Source: JACZYA01 sp965247455 (lineage in GTDB: Bacteria; Acidobacteriota; Terriglobia; Acidiferrales; 2-02-FULL-67-57). From it: a stretch of 64,000 nt of DNA. Below, in pieces: positions 36,281-44,583 of the stretch; within the stretch, counting starts at the first letter, position 1, and every line of letters starts with the position of its first letter. Below the pieces are notes generated by a model that ran no database searches, had not been told where the DNA came from, and saw only the letters and a list, made by a program, of their open reading frames with translations. The position numbers were made by a program, and so were the translations under genes. The DNA is taken from the NCBI GenBank assembly GCA_965247455.1, contig CBDFHE010000013.1, forward strand, positions 62,001 to 126,000. Reading direction: 5' to 3'.

Positions 36281-37237
36281 ATGCAAGCAGGACCCAAGTG
36301 GAAACAAGAGATGGATCGTCCGCGCCTGAAATCCCTGCAAGAGCTTTTTGGCGTCCCCAAGCCCGTCATCGGCATGGTGCACCTGTGGCCCTTGCCGGGC
36401 GCGCCCGGCTATTCCGGCTACGGGATGCAAACCATCATCGACAATGCCCTGCGGGACACGGAGGCGCTGGTCGAAGGCGGCGTGAATGGCTTGATGGTCG
36501 AAAACATGTGGGACCTGCCTTACTACGTCGGCGCCGACGTCAAGCCGGAGGCGATGGCCGCGCAGGCGGTGGCGGCGGCGGAAGTGGTCAAGCGCGTCTC
36601 GCTGCCGGTGGGCATCAACGTCATTCACAACGGCGGTGTGGTCTGCCTCTCCATCGCCGTGGCCGCCGGCGCCCGGTTCATTCGCGTTTGCATCCTCACC
36701 GGCGCGCGCCTCTGGGATACCGGCGAGCTCGACCACGGCTGCGCCGCCGACCTGCTCCGCAAGCGCAAGCAGCTCGGCGCCGAAGACATCCACATCTTCG
36801 CCGACGTGGACAAGAAACACTCCGTCGCTTTTCCCGGGCTTGACCTCGCCACCCACATCGAGTGGACCGAGTTCTACGGCGCCGATGCGCTGATCGTTTC
36901 CGGCCGGATGACCGGTTCGGCCCCCGAAGTCGAGGATGTCCGCCAGGCGAAGCAACTGGCCACCCGCCCGATTCTCATCGGCAGCGGCGGTGCGGAGGAA
37001 AACATCGCCGATTTCCTCCAGCACGCCGACGGCGTCATCGTGGGTTCGAGCTTGAAGAAAGACGGCGTGATGCACAACCCGGTTGACCGGGAACGGGTGC
37101 GGCGCTTTGTGGAGGCAGTGCGGCCGTCCGCGAAACCTCCCCCGCGCGTCTCTAGCCGCGCTTTCTCTCCGAGAGCGCCCGGTCGAGCGGTTGCGCCGAA
37201 AATTTCATCGGGCAACTCCCCGAATCGAAACAGGTAG
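36281..37237 (+). CDS. BtpA/SgcQ-family TIM-barrel protein
   Basis: A 318-residue BtpA-family protein. Diagnostic blocks are GMVHLWPLPGAPGYSGYG, VNGLMVENMWDLPYYVG, PVGINVIHNGGVVCLSIA, IFADVDKKHSVAFPG and ADALIVSGRMTGSAPEV. BtpA is implicated in photosystem I stability in cyanobacteria, but non-photosynthetic homologues have unknown enzymatic roles and often adjoin PfkB kinases. A strong AGGAGGAAACA ribosome site precedes ATG 36281. The C-terminal ~45 residues are basic, low-complexity and not conserved. Operonic with pfkB and DUF6986. Confidence 0.88.
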   Translation: MQAGPKWKQEMDRPRLKSLQELFGVPKPVIGMVHLWPLPGAPGYSGYGMQTIIDNALRDTEALVEGGVNGLMVENMWDLPYYVGADVKPEAMAAQAVAAAEVVKRVSLPVGINVIHNGGVVCLSIAVAAGARFIRVCILTGARLWDTGELDHGCAADLLRKRKQLGAEDIHIFADVDKKHSVAFPGLDLATHIEWTEFYGADALIVSGRMTGSAPEVEDVRQAKQLATRPILIGSGGAEENIADFLQHADGVIVGSSLKKDGVMHNPVDRERVRRFVEAVRPSAKPPPRVSSRAFSPRAPGRAVAPKISSGNSPNRNR

Positions 37238-37272
37238 AGCAAGTAAACCTCTACAGGAGAAATAGCATAAAG

Positions 37273-38942
37273 CCCGGATTTCCGATTTGGCTGTGGTACC
37301 GTATCGCCAGGACCAGTCGCTGCGCCTTGAGTTTTGGGGCTCCGACGTAAGGAACCACACTACGGAGGGTGACACCCGGTGGGTGAATTACAACACGAGC
37401 CATTCCAGTTCGCGTTCAACGGCTTCTTGAAAGTCGCGTTCCAGGGATCGCGCGTCACTTCTGACGCTGGCCTCATTCTGGTGCGCGAGTTGGATGAACG
37501 TCTGGGGCTGGAGACACTCATCGCCGAGCACCTGAGCGATTCCCGACAGGGGATGAACACCCAGTTCAGCGTGGTGGATCTCCTGCGGCAGTCGGTCTAC
37601 AGTCGCCTCGCGGGCTACGAAGATCTCAACGACGCGGGGCGCGTGTCGGCAGACCCAACATTTCGTCTCATCGGGTCGCCAAAGCGCTGGGACCGGGGTG
37701 CGGCGCTGACATCGACGCTGCATTGGTTCGAGACAGAGCTGCTGACCCACGAGGAGAATCTCGTCGGGTTGAGGGCCGTGAACCGGGAGGTGCTTGCACA
37801 GGCCGAGATGGCGACGCGCGCCGACCGGATCGTGCTCGACATGGATTCGAGCGAGAGCCCGGTGCATGGGGCGCAGGAAGGGAGCGCCTATAACGGGCAC
37901 TTCGAGTCCGTCTGCTACCACCCGCTGTTTCTGTTCACCGAGCATGGGGACTGCCTCGCCGCCACGCTGCGGCCAGGCAACGTGCATAGCGCCGACGACT
38001 GGGACGACCTGCTCGTACCGGAGATTGACCGGCAGCAGGTGGAGGGCAAGCGCGTAGCGTTCCGCGCAGACGCCGCGTTCGCGAAGCCCGAGATCTACGA
38101 CGCGCTCGAGCAGCGCGACGTGGACTATGCCATTCGCATGCCGGCGAACAAGAGCTTGGAGCTGGAAATCGAAGACATCCTCTTTCGTCCGCCGGGACGG
38201 CCGAGCTGCAAGCCCTTGGTGCGCTACCAGAGTTTCCGCTATCAGGCCAAGAGCTGGACCACGCCCAGACGGATCGTCGCCAAGGTGGAGCACCACCAAG
38301 GTGAGCTGTTCCCTCGCGTCGGCTTCATCGTGACCAACATGGCCCTCCCGAGCCGCTCGGTCGTGCGGTTTTACAACAAGCGCGGTACGGCGGAGCAATG
38401 GATCAAGGAAGGCAAGCAGGCCACCCACTGGACGCGGCTGTCGTGCCATCGTTTCCGGGCGAACGAGGTGCGCCTGCAACTGAGCGTCCTGGCCTACAAT
38501 CTGGGCAACTTGTGGCGCAGACTGGTCCTTCCGCTGCGGGTCAAGCGCTGGTCGCTCACGAGTCTCCAGCAGCGACTGGTGAAAACTGGGGGCCGGCTGG
38601 TGAAGCATGCGCGGTACTACTGGCTTCTGCTGGCGGAAGGGCATCTCACGCGGCGGCTGTTCGGCGACATGCTGCGGAGGATCTGGGCGCTACCCGTGCC
38701 GGCAGGCTGACGCGCGGCCTGAAGTGCAACGAAGCCCGCCCGGCGATGACACGGGGCACACGTGTGGAGCGGTGTCTGAGAAATGCCCGAAAAGCAGGGG
38801 TTCCAGTCGGTCGCACGTCGGCGCGGGCTCAGATGAAGGCCTTTGAAGCTGAACGATTGTGCGACGATCGAAGTTTTTGTGCGATCGGCGGCGATCGGGT
38901 GTATAAACGTGCCATCAGGGGCAGGCAAAACGGAAATCCCGG
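37273..38942 (+). mobile_element. IS1380-family insertion sequence, copy 2 (intact)
   Basis: A 1670-bp element with imperfect terminal inverted repeats: CCCGGATTTCCGATTTGGCTG type at the left and CCGGGATTTCCGTTTTGCCTG type read inward from the right. A 5-bp target duplication TAAAG lies at 37268-37272 and 38943-38947. It carries one transposase and about 230 bp of non-coding 3' sequence. The insertion falls exactly at the expected start codon of a DUF6986 gene. It matches copy 1 over its last ~1.07 kb almost perfectly, implying recent transposition within this genome. Confidence 0.95.
37379..38710 (+). CDS. IS1380-family transposase
   Basis: A 443-residue DDE transposase. It shows the IS1380 blocks VTSDAGLILVRELDERLGL, VLDMDSSESPVHGAQEGSAY (first Asp), HPLFLFTEHGDCLAATLRPG, VAFRADAAFAKPEIYD (second Asp) and FYNKRGTAEQWIKEGKQA (Glu), and an intact C-terminus. 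Translation is likely from GTG 37379 (MGELQHEP). This copy appears active and could mobilise the degenerate copy 1 in trans. Confidence 0.95.
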   Translation: MGELQHEPFQFAFNGFLKVAFQGSRVTSDAGLILVRELDERLGLETLIAEHLSDSRQGMNTQFSVVDLLRQSVYSRLAGYEDLNDAGRVSADPTFRLIGSPKRWDRGAALTSTLHWFETELLTHEENLVGLRAVNREVLAQAEMATRADRIVLDMDSSESPVHGAQEGSAYNGHFESVCYHPLFLFTEHGDCLAATLRPGNVHSADDWDDLLVPEIDRQQVEGKRVAFRADAAFAKPEIYDALEQRDVDYAIRMPANKSLELEIEDILFRPPGRPSCKPLVRYQSFRYQAKSWTTPRRIVAKVEHHQGELFPRVGFIVTNMALPSRSVVRFYNKRGTAEQWIKEGKQATHWTRLSCHRFRANEVRLQLSVLAYNLGNLWRRLVLPLRVKRWSLTSLQQRLVKTGGRLVKHARYYWLLLAEGHLTRRLFGDMLRRIWALPVPAG

Positions 38943-40387
38943 TAAAGACTTCTCTGACGCCGGAAGACACGCAGCAGGTGGCCGCACGTCTCCAGCAGGC
39001 CAATGCCGCCTTCGCCCAGGGTTATCCCGGCGAAACCGGCCGTCGCCAGCCCGTGCATACGGTTTACGGCGGGGCGCATCTGTTCAAGACAGGATCCGCC
39101 CAACGGCTTGGGTCTCAGGCACAGCGCGCGCTCGAGCAATTCGCGCCGGATTTCGTGACCTTCGCCAAAGCCATCAGCCTGCCGGGTGCTGAGCGCCTGC
39201 CGGATTCCCTGGAGCAGACTCCCAACCTGAAGGCGCGCCTGAGTACGGACCCGGAGTCCGTTCGGAGCCAGAACCGCCCGGCCTGGCTGGCGCACACCAT
39301 CTACGCCCGCGTGGTGGAAAAACTCAGCCGCGAACCGGTGGAAGATTTCCGCATTGATTTCGAAGACGGCTGCGGAAACCGTCCCGACGCGGAAGAGGAC
39401 GGCCACGCGGCCTCAGCCGCCGGCGAAGTCACTGCCGGCATGGCCTCGGGCACGCTGCCGCCCTTTATCGGGATTCGCATCAAGCCCTTCTCCGAAGAAC
39501 TCCGCCAGCGCAGCATCCGCACGCTCGACATCTTCCTCACCGCGCTCGCAGAGAAAACTAGCGGAAAACTACCGGCCAACTTCGTCGTCACCCTCCCCAA
39601 GGTTGCCCTGCCCGAACAAGTAGCCGCCCTGGCTGATCTCTTCGACCTGTTCAAGCTGCGCATCCGTCTCGCGCCGGGCTCACTGAAACTGGAGCTGATG
39701 GTCGAAACCCCGCAGGCCATCATCAACCAGCGCGGCGAGTCGAACCTCCCCCGCCTGCTCGATGCCGCCCGCGGCCGCTGCGTGGCAGCGCACTTCGGCA
39801 CCTATGACTACACCGCCAGTTGCAGCATCACCGCTGCCCACCAGCACATGACCCACCCCGCCTGCGATTTCGCCCGCCACATGATGCAGGTGGCGCTGGC
39901 CGGCACCGGAATCTGGCTCTCCGACGGCGCCACCAACGTCTTGCCCGTCCCGCCCCACCGGGCGGTTGCGGACGGCCCGCCGCTGACGCCGGAGCAGGCC
40001 GAAGCAAACCGCCGCGTCGTCCACCGCGCCTGGAAGCTGCATTACGACCACATCCAGCATTCGCTCACCCACGCCTACTACCAGGGCTGGGACCTGCACC
40101 CCGCCCAGCTTCCCACCCGCTACGCCGCCGTCTACGCCTTCTTTCTGGATGGCCTAGAAGCAGCCTCCGAGCGCCTGCGCAACTTCGTGGAAAAGGCGGC
40201 CCGGGCGACACTGGCGGGCGACGTGTTCGACGACGCCGCCACCGGCCAGGGCCTGCTGAACTTTTTTCTCCGCGCCATCAATTGCGGCGCCATCACCGAG
40301 AAAGAAGCGCTGCCCTTGACCGGCCTGACCGTACAGGAGCTGCGCCTGGGATCGTTCCTCAAAATCCTGAAGAATCGAACAAAATAG
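38942..40387 (+). CDS. DUF6986 aldolase/citrate lyase-like protein, native start lost to IS1380
   Basis: A ~480-residue protein of the HpcH/malate-synthase-like TIM-barrel superfamily (DUF6986). Recognisable blocks are RRQPVHTVYGGAHLF, FRIDFEDGCGNRPDAEED, PPFIGIRIKPFSEE, LELMVETPQAIIN, AAHFGTYDYTASCSITAAHQ and QGWDLHPAQLPTRYAAVYAFF. The family frequently adjoins purine-degradation genes; its reaction is not established. The native N-terminus would be (M)KTSLTPEDTQ. The IS splits exactly there and leaves ATA-AAG rather than ATG at both target copies. An in-frame TTG inside the IS (38843) could now supply a hybrid start. Ribosome site AGGAG (37254-37258) is stranded upstream of the IS. Confidence 0.85.
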   Translation, partial: VKTSLTPEDTQQVAARLQQANAAFAQGYPGETGRRQPVHTVYGGAHLFKTGSAQRLGSQAQRALEQFAPDFVTFAKAISLPGAERLPDSLEQTPNLKARLSTDPESVRSQNRPAWLAHTIYARVVEKLSREPVEDFRIDFEDGCGNRPDAEEDGHAASAAGEVTAGMASGTLPPFIGIRIKPFSEELRQRSIRTLDIFLTALAEKTSGKLPANFVVTLPKVALPEQVAALADLFDLFKLRIRLAPGSLKLELMVETPQAIINQRGESNLPRLLDAARGRCVAAHFGTYDYTASCSITAAHQHMTHPACDFARHMMQVALAGTGIWLSDGATNVLPVPPHRAVADGPPLTPEQAEANRRVVHRAWKLHYDHIQHSLTHAYYQGWDLHPAQLPTRYAAVYAFFLDGLEAASERLRNFVEKAARATLAGDVFDDAATGQGLLNFFLRAINCGAITEKEALPLTGLTVQELRLGSFLKILKNRTK

Positions 40388-40459
40388 GAAGCCAGCAGAG
40401 CAGGCATTCCTGCCTACCCAATGGCCAGACTTATCGGAAAGTTGCGGCGCGCACCGCTC

Positions 40460-41275
40460 TCACGCGCTGCGGATGAGCTTGGCGGCTCCCCACCCCGCTA
40501 GAACCAGTACCGCCAGGATGGCCCAGTTGTACTGGTGCCCGTAGGTCATAGGAAAGTGGTTGCTCAGCATGATGAAGACCACCGGCACCACCATGAAGGT
40601 GTTGTGCTTGGAGCGCAGCTTGGCCCGGGCGGCCAGGGCGGCGTCGGGCTTCTTGCCCTCCTTGGTGGCGGCGATCATCCGCCGCTGCGCCGGCAGAATC
40701 CGCAGCCAGACGTTGGCCGCCATCAGTGTGCCGAACATGGCCCCGACGTGCATGTAGGCCGCGCGACCACTCAGCACTTGCGTCAGCCCGTAGGCAACGC
40801 CCACCACCAGCAGGTAGGAAACCGCCGCAGCCACCACCTCAGCTCGGCCCACCGGCGATTGCCACATCAGGTCATAGACAACCCACGCAACCACCAGCAG
40901 GCCCAGCCCGATGCCGACGCCGGCGCCAACCGAGATATCGGCCACGTCGGTGTCCACCAGCACGCCGCCCATGTAATAGACCAGCACCAGCAAAACCATG
41001 CCGCTCAGCCAGGTCAGCGCCGCCTCCCACCGGAACCAGTGCAGCTTGCGCGGCAGCAGTTCCGGGACCTTCTGCTTTTCGACCACGTAGAACCCGCCGC
41101 TGTGGACCATCCACACCTGCGCGACCGTGTTCTCTTTGGCGCCGGCGTTCTCTTCCGCGCTCAGGCGGCCGTCGAGCCAAGTGAAGAAGTAGGTCTGGCC
41201 AATCCATAGAATGCCGACGAAAATATGAAACCACCGCACCAGCAGATCGAGCCATCCACTCAGGTTGAAATCCAT
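40460..41275 (-). CDS. puuD: Membrane urate hydroxylase PuuD-like
   Basis: A 271-residue integral membrane protein of the urate oxidase N-terminal family, which oxidises urate to 5-hydroxyisourate using the respiratory chain instead of oxygen-derived peroxide. It starts MDFNLSGWLDLLVRWFHIFVGILWIGQTYFF and has about eight membrane segments with conserved histidines (RWFHIFVGI, YMHVGAMFGT and LSNHFPMTYGH). The C-terminal cytochrome c domain of classical PuuD is absent, so a separate electron acceptor is expected. It sits last in the purine operon, 9 bp after HIU hydrolase, matching its place in the pathway. Confidence 0.92.
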   Translation of the reverse strand: MDFNLSGWLDLLVRWFHIFVGILWIGQTYFFTWLDGRLSAEENAGAKENTVAQVWMVHSGGFYVVEKQKVPELLPRKLHWFRWEAALTWLSGMVLLVLVYYMGGVLVDTDVADISVGAGVGIGLGLLVVAWVVYDLMWQSPVGRAEVVAAAVSYLLVVGVAYGLTQVLSGRAAYMHVGAMFGTLMAANVWLRILPAQRRMIAATKEGKKPDAALAARAKLRSKHNTFMVVPVVFIMLSNHFPMTYGHQYNWAILAVLVLAGWGAAKLIRSA

Positions 41276-41284
41276 CGGAATTGG

Positions 41285-41625
<341 letters not shown>

Positions 41626-41629
<4 letters not shown>

Positions 41630-42138
41630 GCTTGCAGCAGTTTCTCCAGCCGCAGGCGCGTAATGCGGCGTTGCTCCTCAGCGGCGATGCGGAACTCCGT
41701 CGCGGCATCATTCTGGAGGCGTTGCTCGAGAAGCGCAAGCATCTCCTCGCTGCTTTTTCCGGTCGCGCAGACGATGAAGACATAGCCGAATCACTCCTGA
41801 TAAGCGAGGTTGCCTTCCCGGAGCGCCGCCTGCGTCTCTGCGAGCGCGTCTCGCGTTCCAGCCTGCTCCTCTTCCGACCAGCGCCGCGCTTCAGCTGATG
41901 TCGCCTGCGCGGCGCGCTTCTCGCCGATTTTCGGGTGCCGGCTGAAAGCTTCCAACCAATCCTCCCGGCCGAGTTCCCACCAAATCTCGCCGGCAGCCTG
42001 CAAGAGTGCTTCCATGTCCGGGAACGACCGCCGGTTGGCCATCCGGCGCGCCCACCGGGTGGAGCCGCAACAAGTGCGCAGCGCCGCCTCGGCTTCTTCC
42101 CGTGACTGAGTGTTCAGTCGCCTCAGCCCGTCGTTCAT
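41626..42138 (-). pseudogene. OHCU decarboxylase with an in-frame TGA stop
   Basis: The enzyme would decarboxylate OHCU to (S)-allantoin. The 170-codon frame has MNDGLRRLNTQSREEAEAAL, the catalytic His in AFSRHPKIGEKRA and, after codon 116, FGYVFIVCATGKSSEEMLAL and a complete end. Codon 116 (41791-41793 on the plus strand) reads TGA in NLAYQE-stop-FGYVF. Homologues usually have Lys or Arg here, so a single C-to-T change from CGA (Arg) explains it. Unless read through, the product lacks the last 54 residues. The gene overlaps allantoicase upstream (ATGA) and HIU hydrolase downstream. Confidence 0.93.
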
Positions 42139-43151
42139 TCTTTCACCCGTGCAATGCTCCCGAACACGCGCAGCCGGGCCACGCCGCCGTCCGGGAAAAT
42201 GTTGAAGCGAATGTGCGTCAGCGGCCCGACAGCTTTGATTTCTTTTTCGAAAGAGTGCCGCTTGTCCGCCTCCAACCGCGTGCGCGGCAGCAACTCCTTC
42301 CACGAGACCGACGAGCCTGTCAGCTTGTCAATTGAGGCGCCTCCCACCTGACAACCTTCCAGCGAACAACTTTCCGGGAAGTTGCCCTTGAAGTGGGACG
42401 TGTCCACCTCTACCCGGTGGATGGTGCCGGCTGTCCCCAGTTTGATAATCGTCCAATCGTGGCCCGGCCCGCGCCGCCGCCGCGTCTCCCAGCCGTCGCC
42501 CATGTTCTTCGCGCGCCCCGGCATGATTAAGTTGTGCCGCGAGCCGAAGAACATGTCGCTCGACGCCACCACCAGCCCCCCGTTCTCGACCGCCGCCAGG
42601 TTGATGTCGTCCGCCTGCGCCGCCGCAAGCTGCTTCCAGTCCGGAACTACTTCCCCATGTATCCGCAGTCGCGCCACGCCCCCGTCCGGGAACATCTTGA
42701 AGCGGATGTGGGTGAAGCGCTCCCGGTTCTCAATCGCAAACAAGTTTTGCGTGTCGCCTTTCAACGGGGACTTGGGGAGAATCTCGACCCACTTCATCGA
42801 GACGCTCGTCAGCCGTTCAACCCTTGCGCCCGCCTCAGCGGCGCAGGCCTCAATCGCGCACTGCTCGGGGTAGTTGCCCTTGAAATGGCTGGTGTCCACC
42901 ACCACTCCCCGCAGGATGCCGGGAAGGCCCAGCCGGATGAGGCACCAGTCGTGTCCCGGCGACCGCCGTCGCCGCGTCTCCCACCCGTCCATCCATTTAC
43001 CCCGCTCGGTGTACTTATCTTTGACGAAAATTGGCTGGCTGCTCTTGAGCAGGTTTTCCTTGGGCGCAAAGAAGTCGTCGTTGGCGGCCAACACTGCGCC
43101 GCCCACGCGCTCACAGGCCAAGTCAACCAGTTCCGTGAAGTCGGGCAGCAT
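42135..43151 (-). CDS. Allantoicase
   Basis: Allantoicase splits allantoate to ureidoglycolate and urea. The 338-residue protein has two homologous halves: DGWETRRRRSPGHDWCLIRLG with VVDTSHFKGNYPEQCAIEAC and FKMFPDGGVARLRIHGE in the first, and DGWETRRRRGPGHDWTIIKLG with EVDTSHFKGNFPESCSLEGC and FNIFPDGGVARLRVFG in the second. Length and motifs are normal. ATG 43151 follows a 63-bp gap after the XDH FAD subunit. No allantoinase was found in the window unless the hydantoinase at 55362 serves that role. Confidence 0.95.
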   Translation of the reverse strand: MLPDFTELVDLACERVGGAVLAANDDFFAPKENLLKSSQPIFVKDKYTERGKWMDGWETRRRRSPGHDWCLIRLGLPGILRGVVVDTSHFKGNYPEQCAIEACAAEAGARVERLTSVSMKWVEILPKSPLKGDTQNLFAIENRERFTHIRFKMFPDGGVARLRIHGEVVPDWKQLAAAQADDINLAAVENGGLVVASSDMFFGSRHNLIMPGRAKNMGDGWETRRRRGPGHDWTIIKLGTAGTIHRVEVDTSHFKGNFPESCSLEGCQVGGASIDKLTGSSVSWKELLPRTRLEADKRHSFEKEIKAVGPLTHIRFNIFPDGGVARLRVFGSIARVKE

Positions 43152-43214
43152 TCTTTGTCCCTCAGTATCGCTTCCATGGAACCGGACAGGAAACCACCCT
43201 ACCGGTTCCGCAGG

Positions 43215-44095
43215 CTACTCCCTCCGCTCTTCACGCTTGATTGAGTTCAGCAGGAAATCTTCCAGGAGGTTCAGTGTTACCCGCAGGCGGTAGCGCGCCG
43301 TGGAGCGGAAGTCGGCGATGGGAGAAATCTCCTCCGCCAGCGCCACCTTGGCGGCGTCGAGGGCAGCAGTGCCCATCTCTTGACCCTTTAGCACGGCCTC
43401 GGTCTTCACACACCGGATAACCGTGGGCGCTACGCTTCCCAGCGCGATGCGGATGTCTCGAACCGTGTCGCCCTCCACCTCGGCCAGCCCGGCGAAACAC
43501 ACTTTGGAAATTGCCTGGGCTTTGCGCGTCCCCACCTTACGGTAATACTGTCTTCGTGACTTGGCCGTGCGCGGCAGCCGGATGCGGCCGATCAGCTCCT
43601 CCGGCCGCAGGTTCATCTGTTTGTACCCGGTGTGAAAACCCGATAGGGAACCCAGCGCGACCCGCGCGCCGAGACCAGCTCCAACTCCGCATCGTACACC
43701 AGCAGCGCCGGCGGGGAGTCCGCTGCCGGCGAGGCGTTGGCGATGTTCCCGCCCAGCGTGCCCCGGTTCTGCGTCGCCACTCCGCCCGTCTCCCGGGCCG
43801 CCTGGCAGAGCAAGGGGAACTCCCGCTGCAACGTTGCGTTCCCCAGTACCTGGCTGTAAGTCGTCAGCGCGCCCAGCGTGACCTGCTCCGCCGTTACCTC
43901 GATGTCCTTGAGTTCCGACAAGCGCCACAGGCCAAGGAATTTCCGGTACGAAAGCGCGCCGGCCTCGAACAGCACCATCAGGTCGGTGTCGCCCGCAAAA
44001 GCTTTCCAGACGCCGGGCTCGCGCTCCAGCAGCGCCAGCGCTTCCGGCAGGCTTCGGGGAGCTTGCAGATCGTAGGCAGGCAGATAGGACCTCAT
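43215..44095 (-). pseudogene. Xanthine dehydrogenase FAD subunit, frameshifted
   Basis: The FAD-binding subunit of the molybdenum hydroxylase passes electrons from the iron-sulphur subunit to NAD. It starts MRSYLPAYDLQAPRSL, has FAGDTDLMVLFEAG and GGVATQNRGTLGGNIANASP (FAD motifs) and SARGSRWVPYR. It then loses frame at 43634-43640. A deleted base before TTTTCAC (expected GAT-TTT-CAC) would restore YRDFHTGYKQMNLRPEELIG and the rest of the C-terminal domain to 43215. As read it is truncated. The start overlaps the 2Fe-2S subunit stop (ATGA, 44092-44095). Confidence 0.9.
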
Positions 44096-44583
44096 ACCTT
44101 GGCCTGCATCCTCTGGCACGCCCGGACGACAGCCGCAAAAATTTTCGTGTACCCGGTGCAGCGACACAGGTTGCCCGCCAGCCCGGTGCGAATCTCCGCC
44201 TCGCCGGGGTCGGGGACCCGCTCCAACAGGTTCACCGCCGCCAGGATCATCCCCGGCGTGCAAATCCCGCACTGCGCCCCGCCCGAGGAGATAAACGCCT
44301 CCTGCACGGCGTGCAAGCGCTCGCCGTCGGCAACTCCTTCGATGGTGGTGATCTCCGCCCCCTCGACCTGCAAGACCGGCACCAGACAACTGTTCACCAA
44401 CTCGCCGTCGATCAAGACCGAACAGGCACCGCATTCCCCCTCGCCGCAGCCCTCCTTGGTCCCCGTCAACTGCAATTCCTCCCGCAACACGTCCAGCAAG
44501 CGCGCCATCGGGTACACACGCAGCGTTCGCTGCTTCCCATTCACCGTGCAGTTGACGGCCGACTTCGCCACCGCGTCAGGCAC
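44092..44583 (-). CDS. Xanthine dehydrogenase 2Fe-2S subunit
   Basis: A 163-residue protein with both [2Fe-2S] domains: the plant-ferredoxin-like GTKEGCGEGECGACSVLIDG with NSCLVPV, and the C-terminal QCGICTPGMILAAVNLL with GNLCRCTGYTKI. GTG 44583 is the likely start: it overlaps the end of the molybdenum subunit by 8 bp and precedes the conserved NCTVNGKQRTLRVYP. It transfers electrons from the molybdenum site to the FAD subunit. Confidence 0.93.
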   Translation of the reverse strand: MPDAVAKSAVNCTVNGKQRTLRVYPMARLLDVLREELQLTGTKEGCGEGECGACSVLIDGELVNSCLVPVLQVEGAEITTIEGVADGERLHAVQEAFISSGGAQCGICTPGMILAAVNLLERVPDPGEAEIRTGLAGNLCRCTGYTKIFAAVVRACQRMQAKV

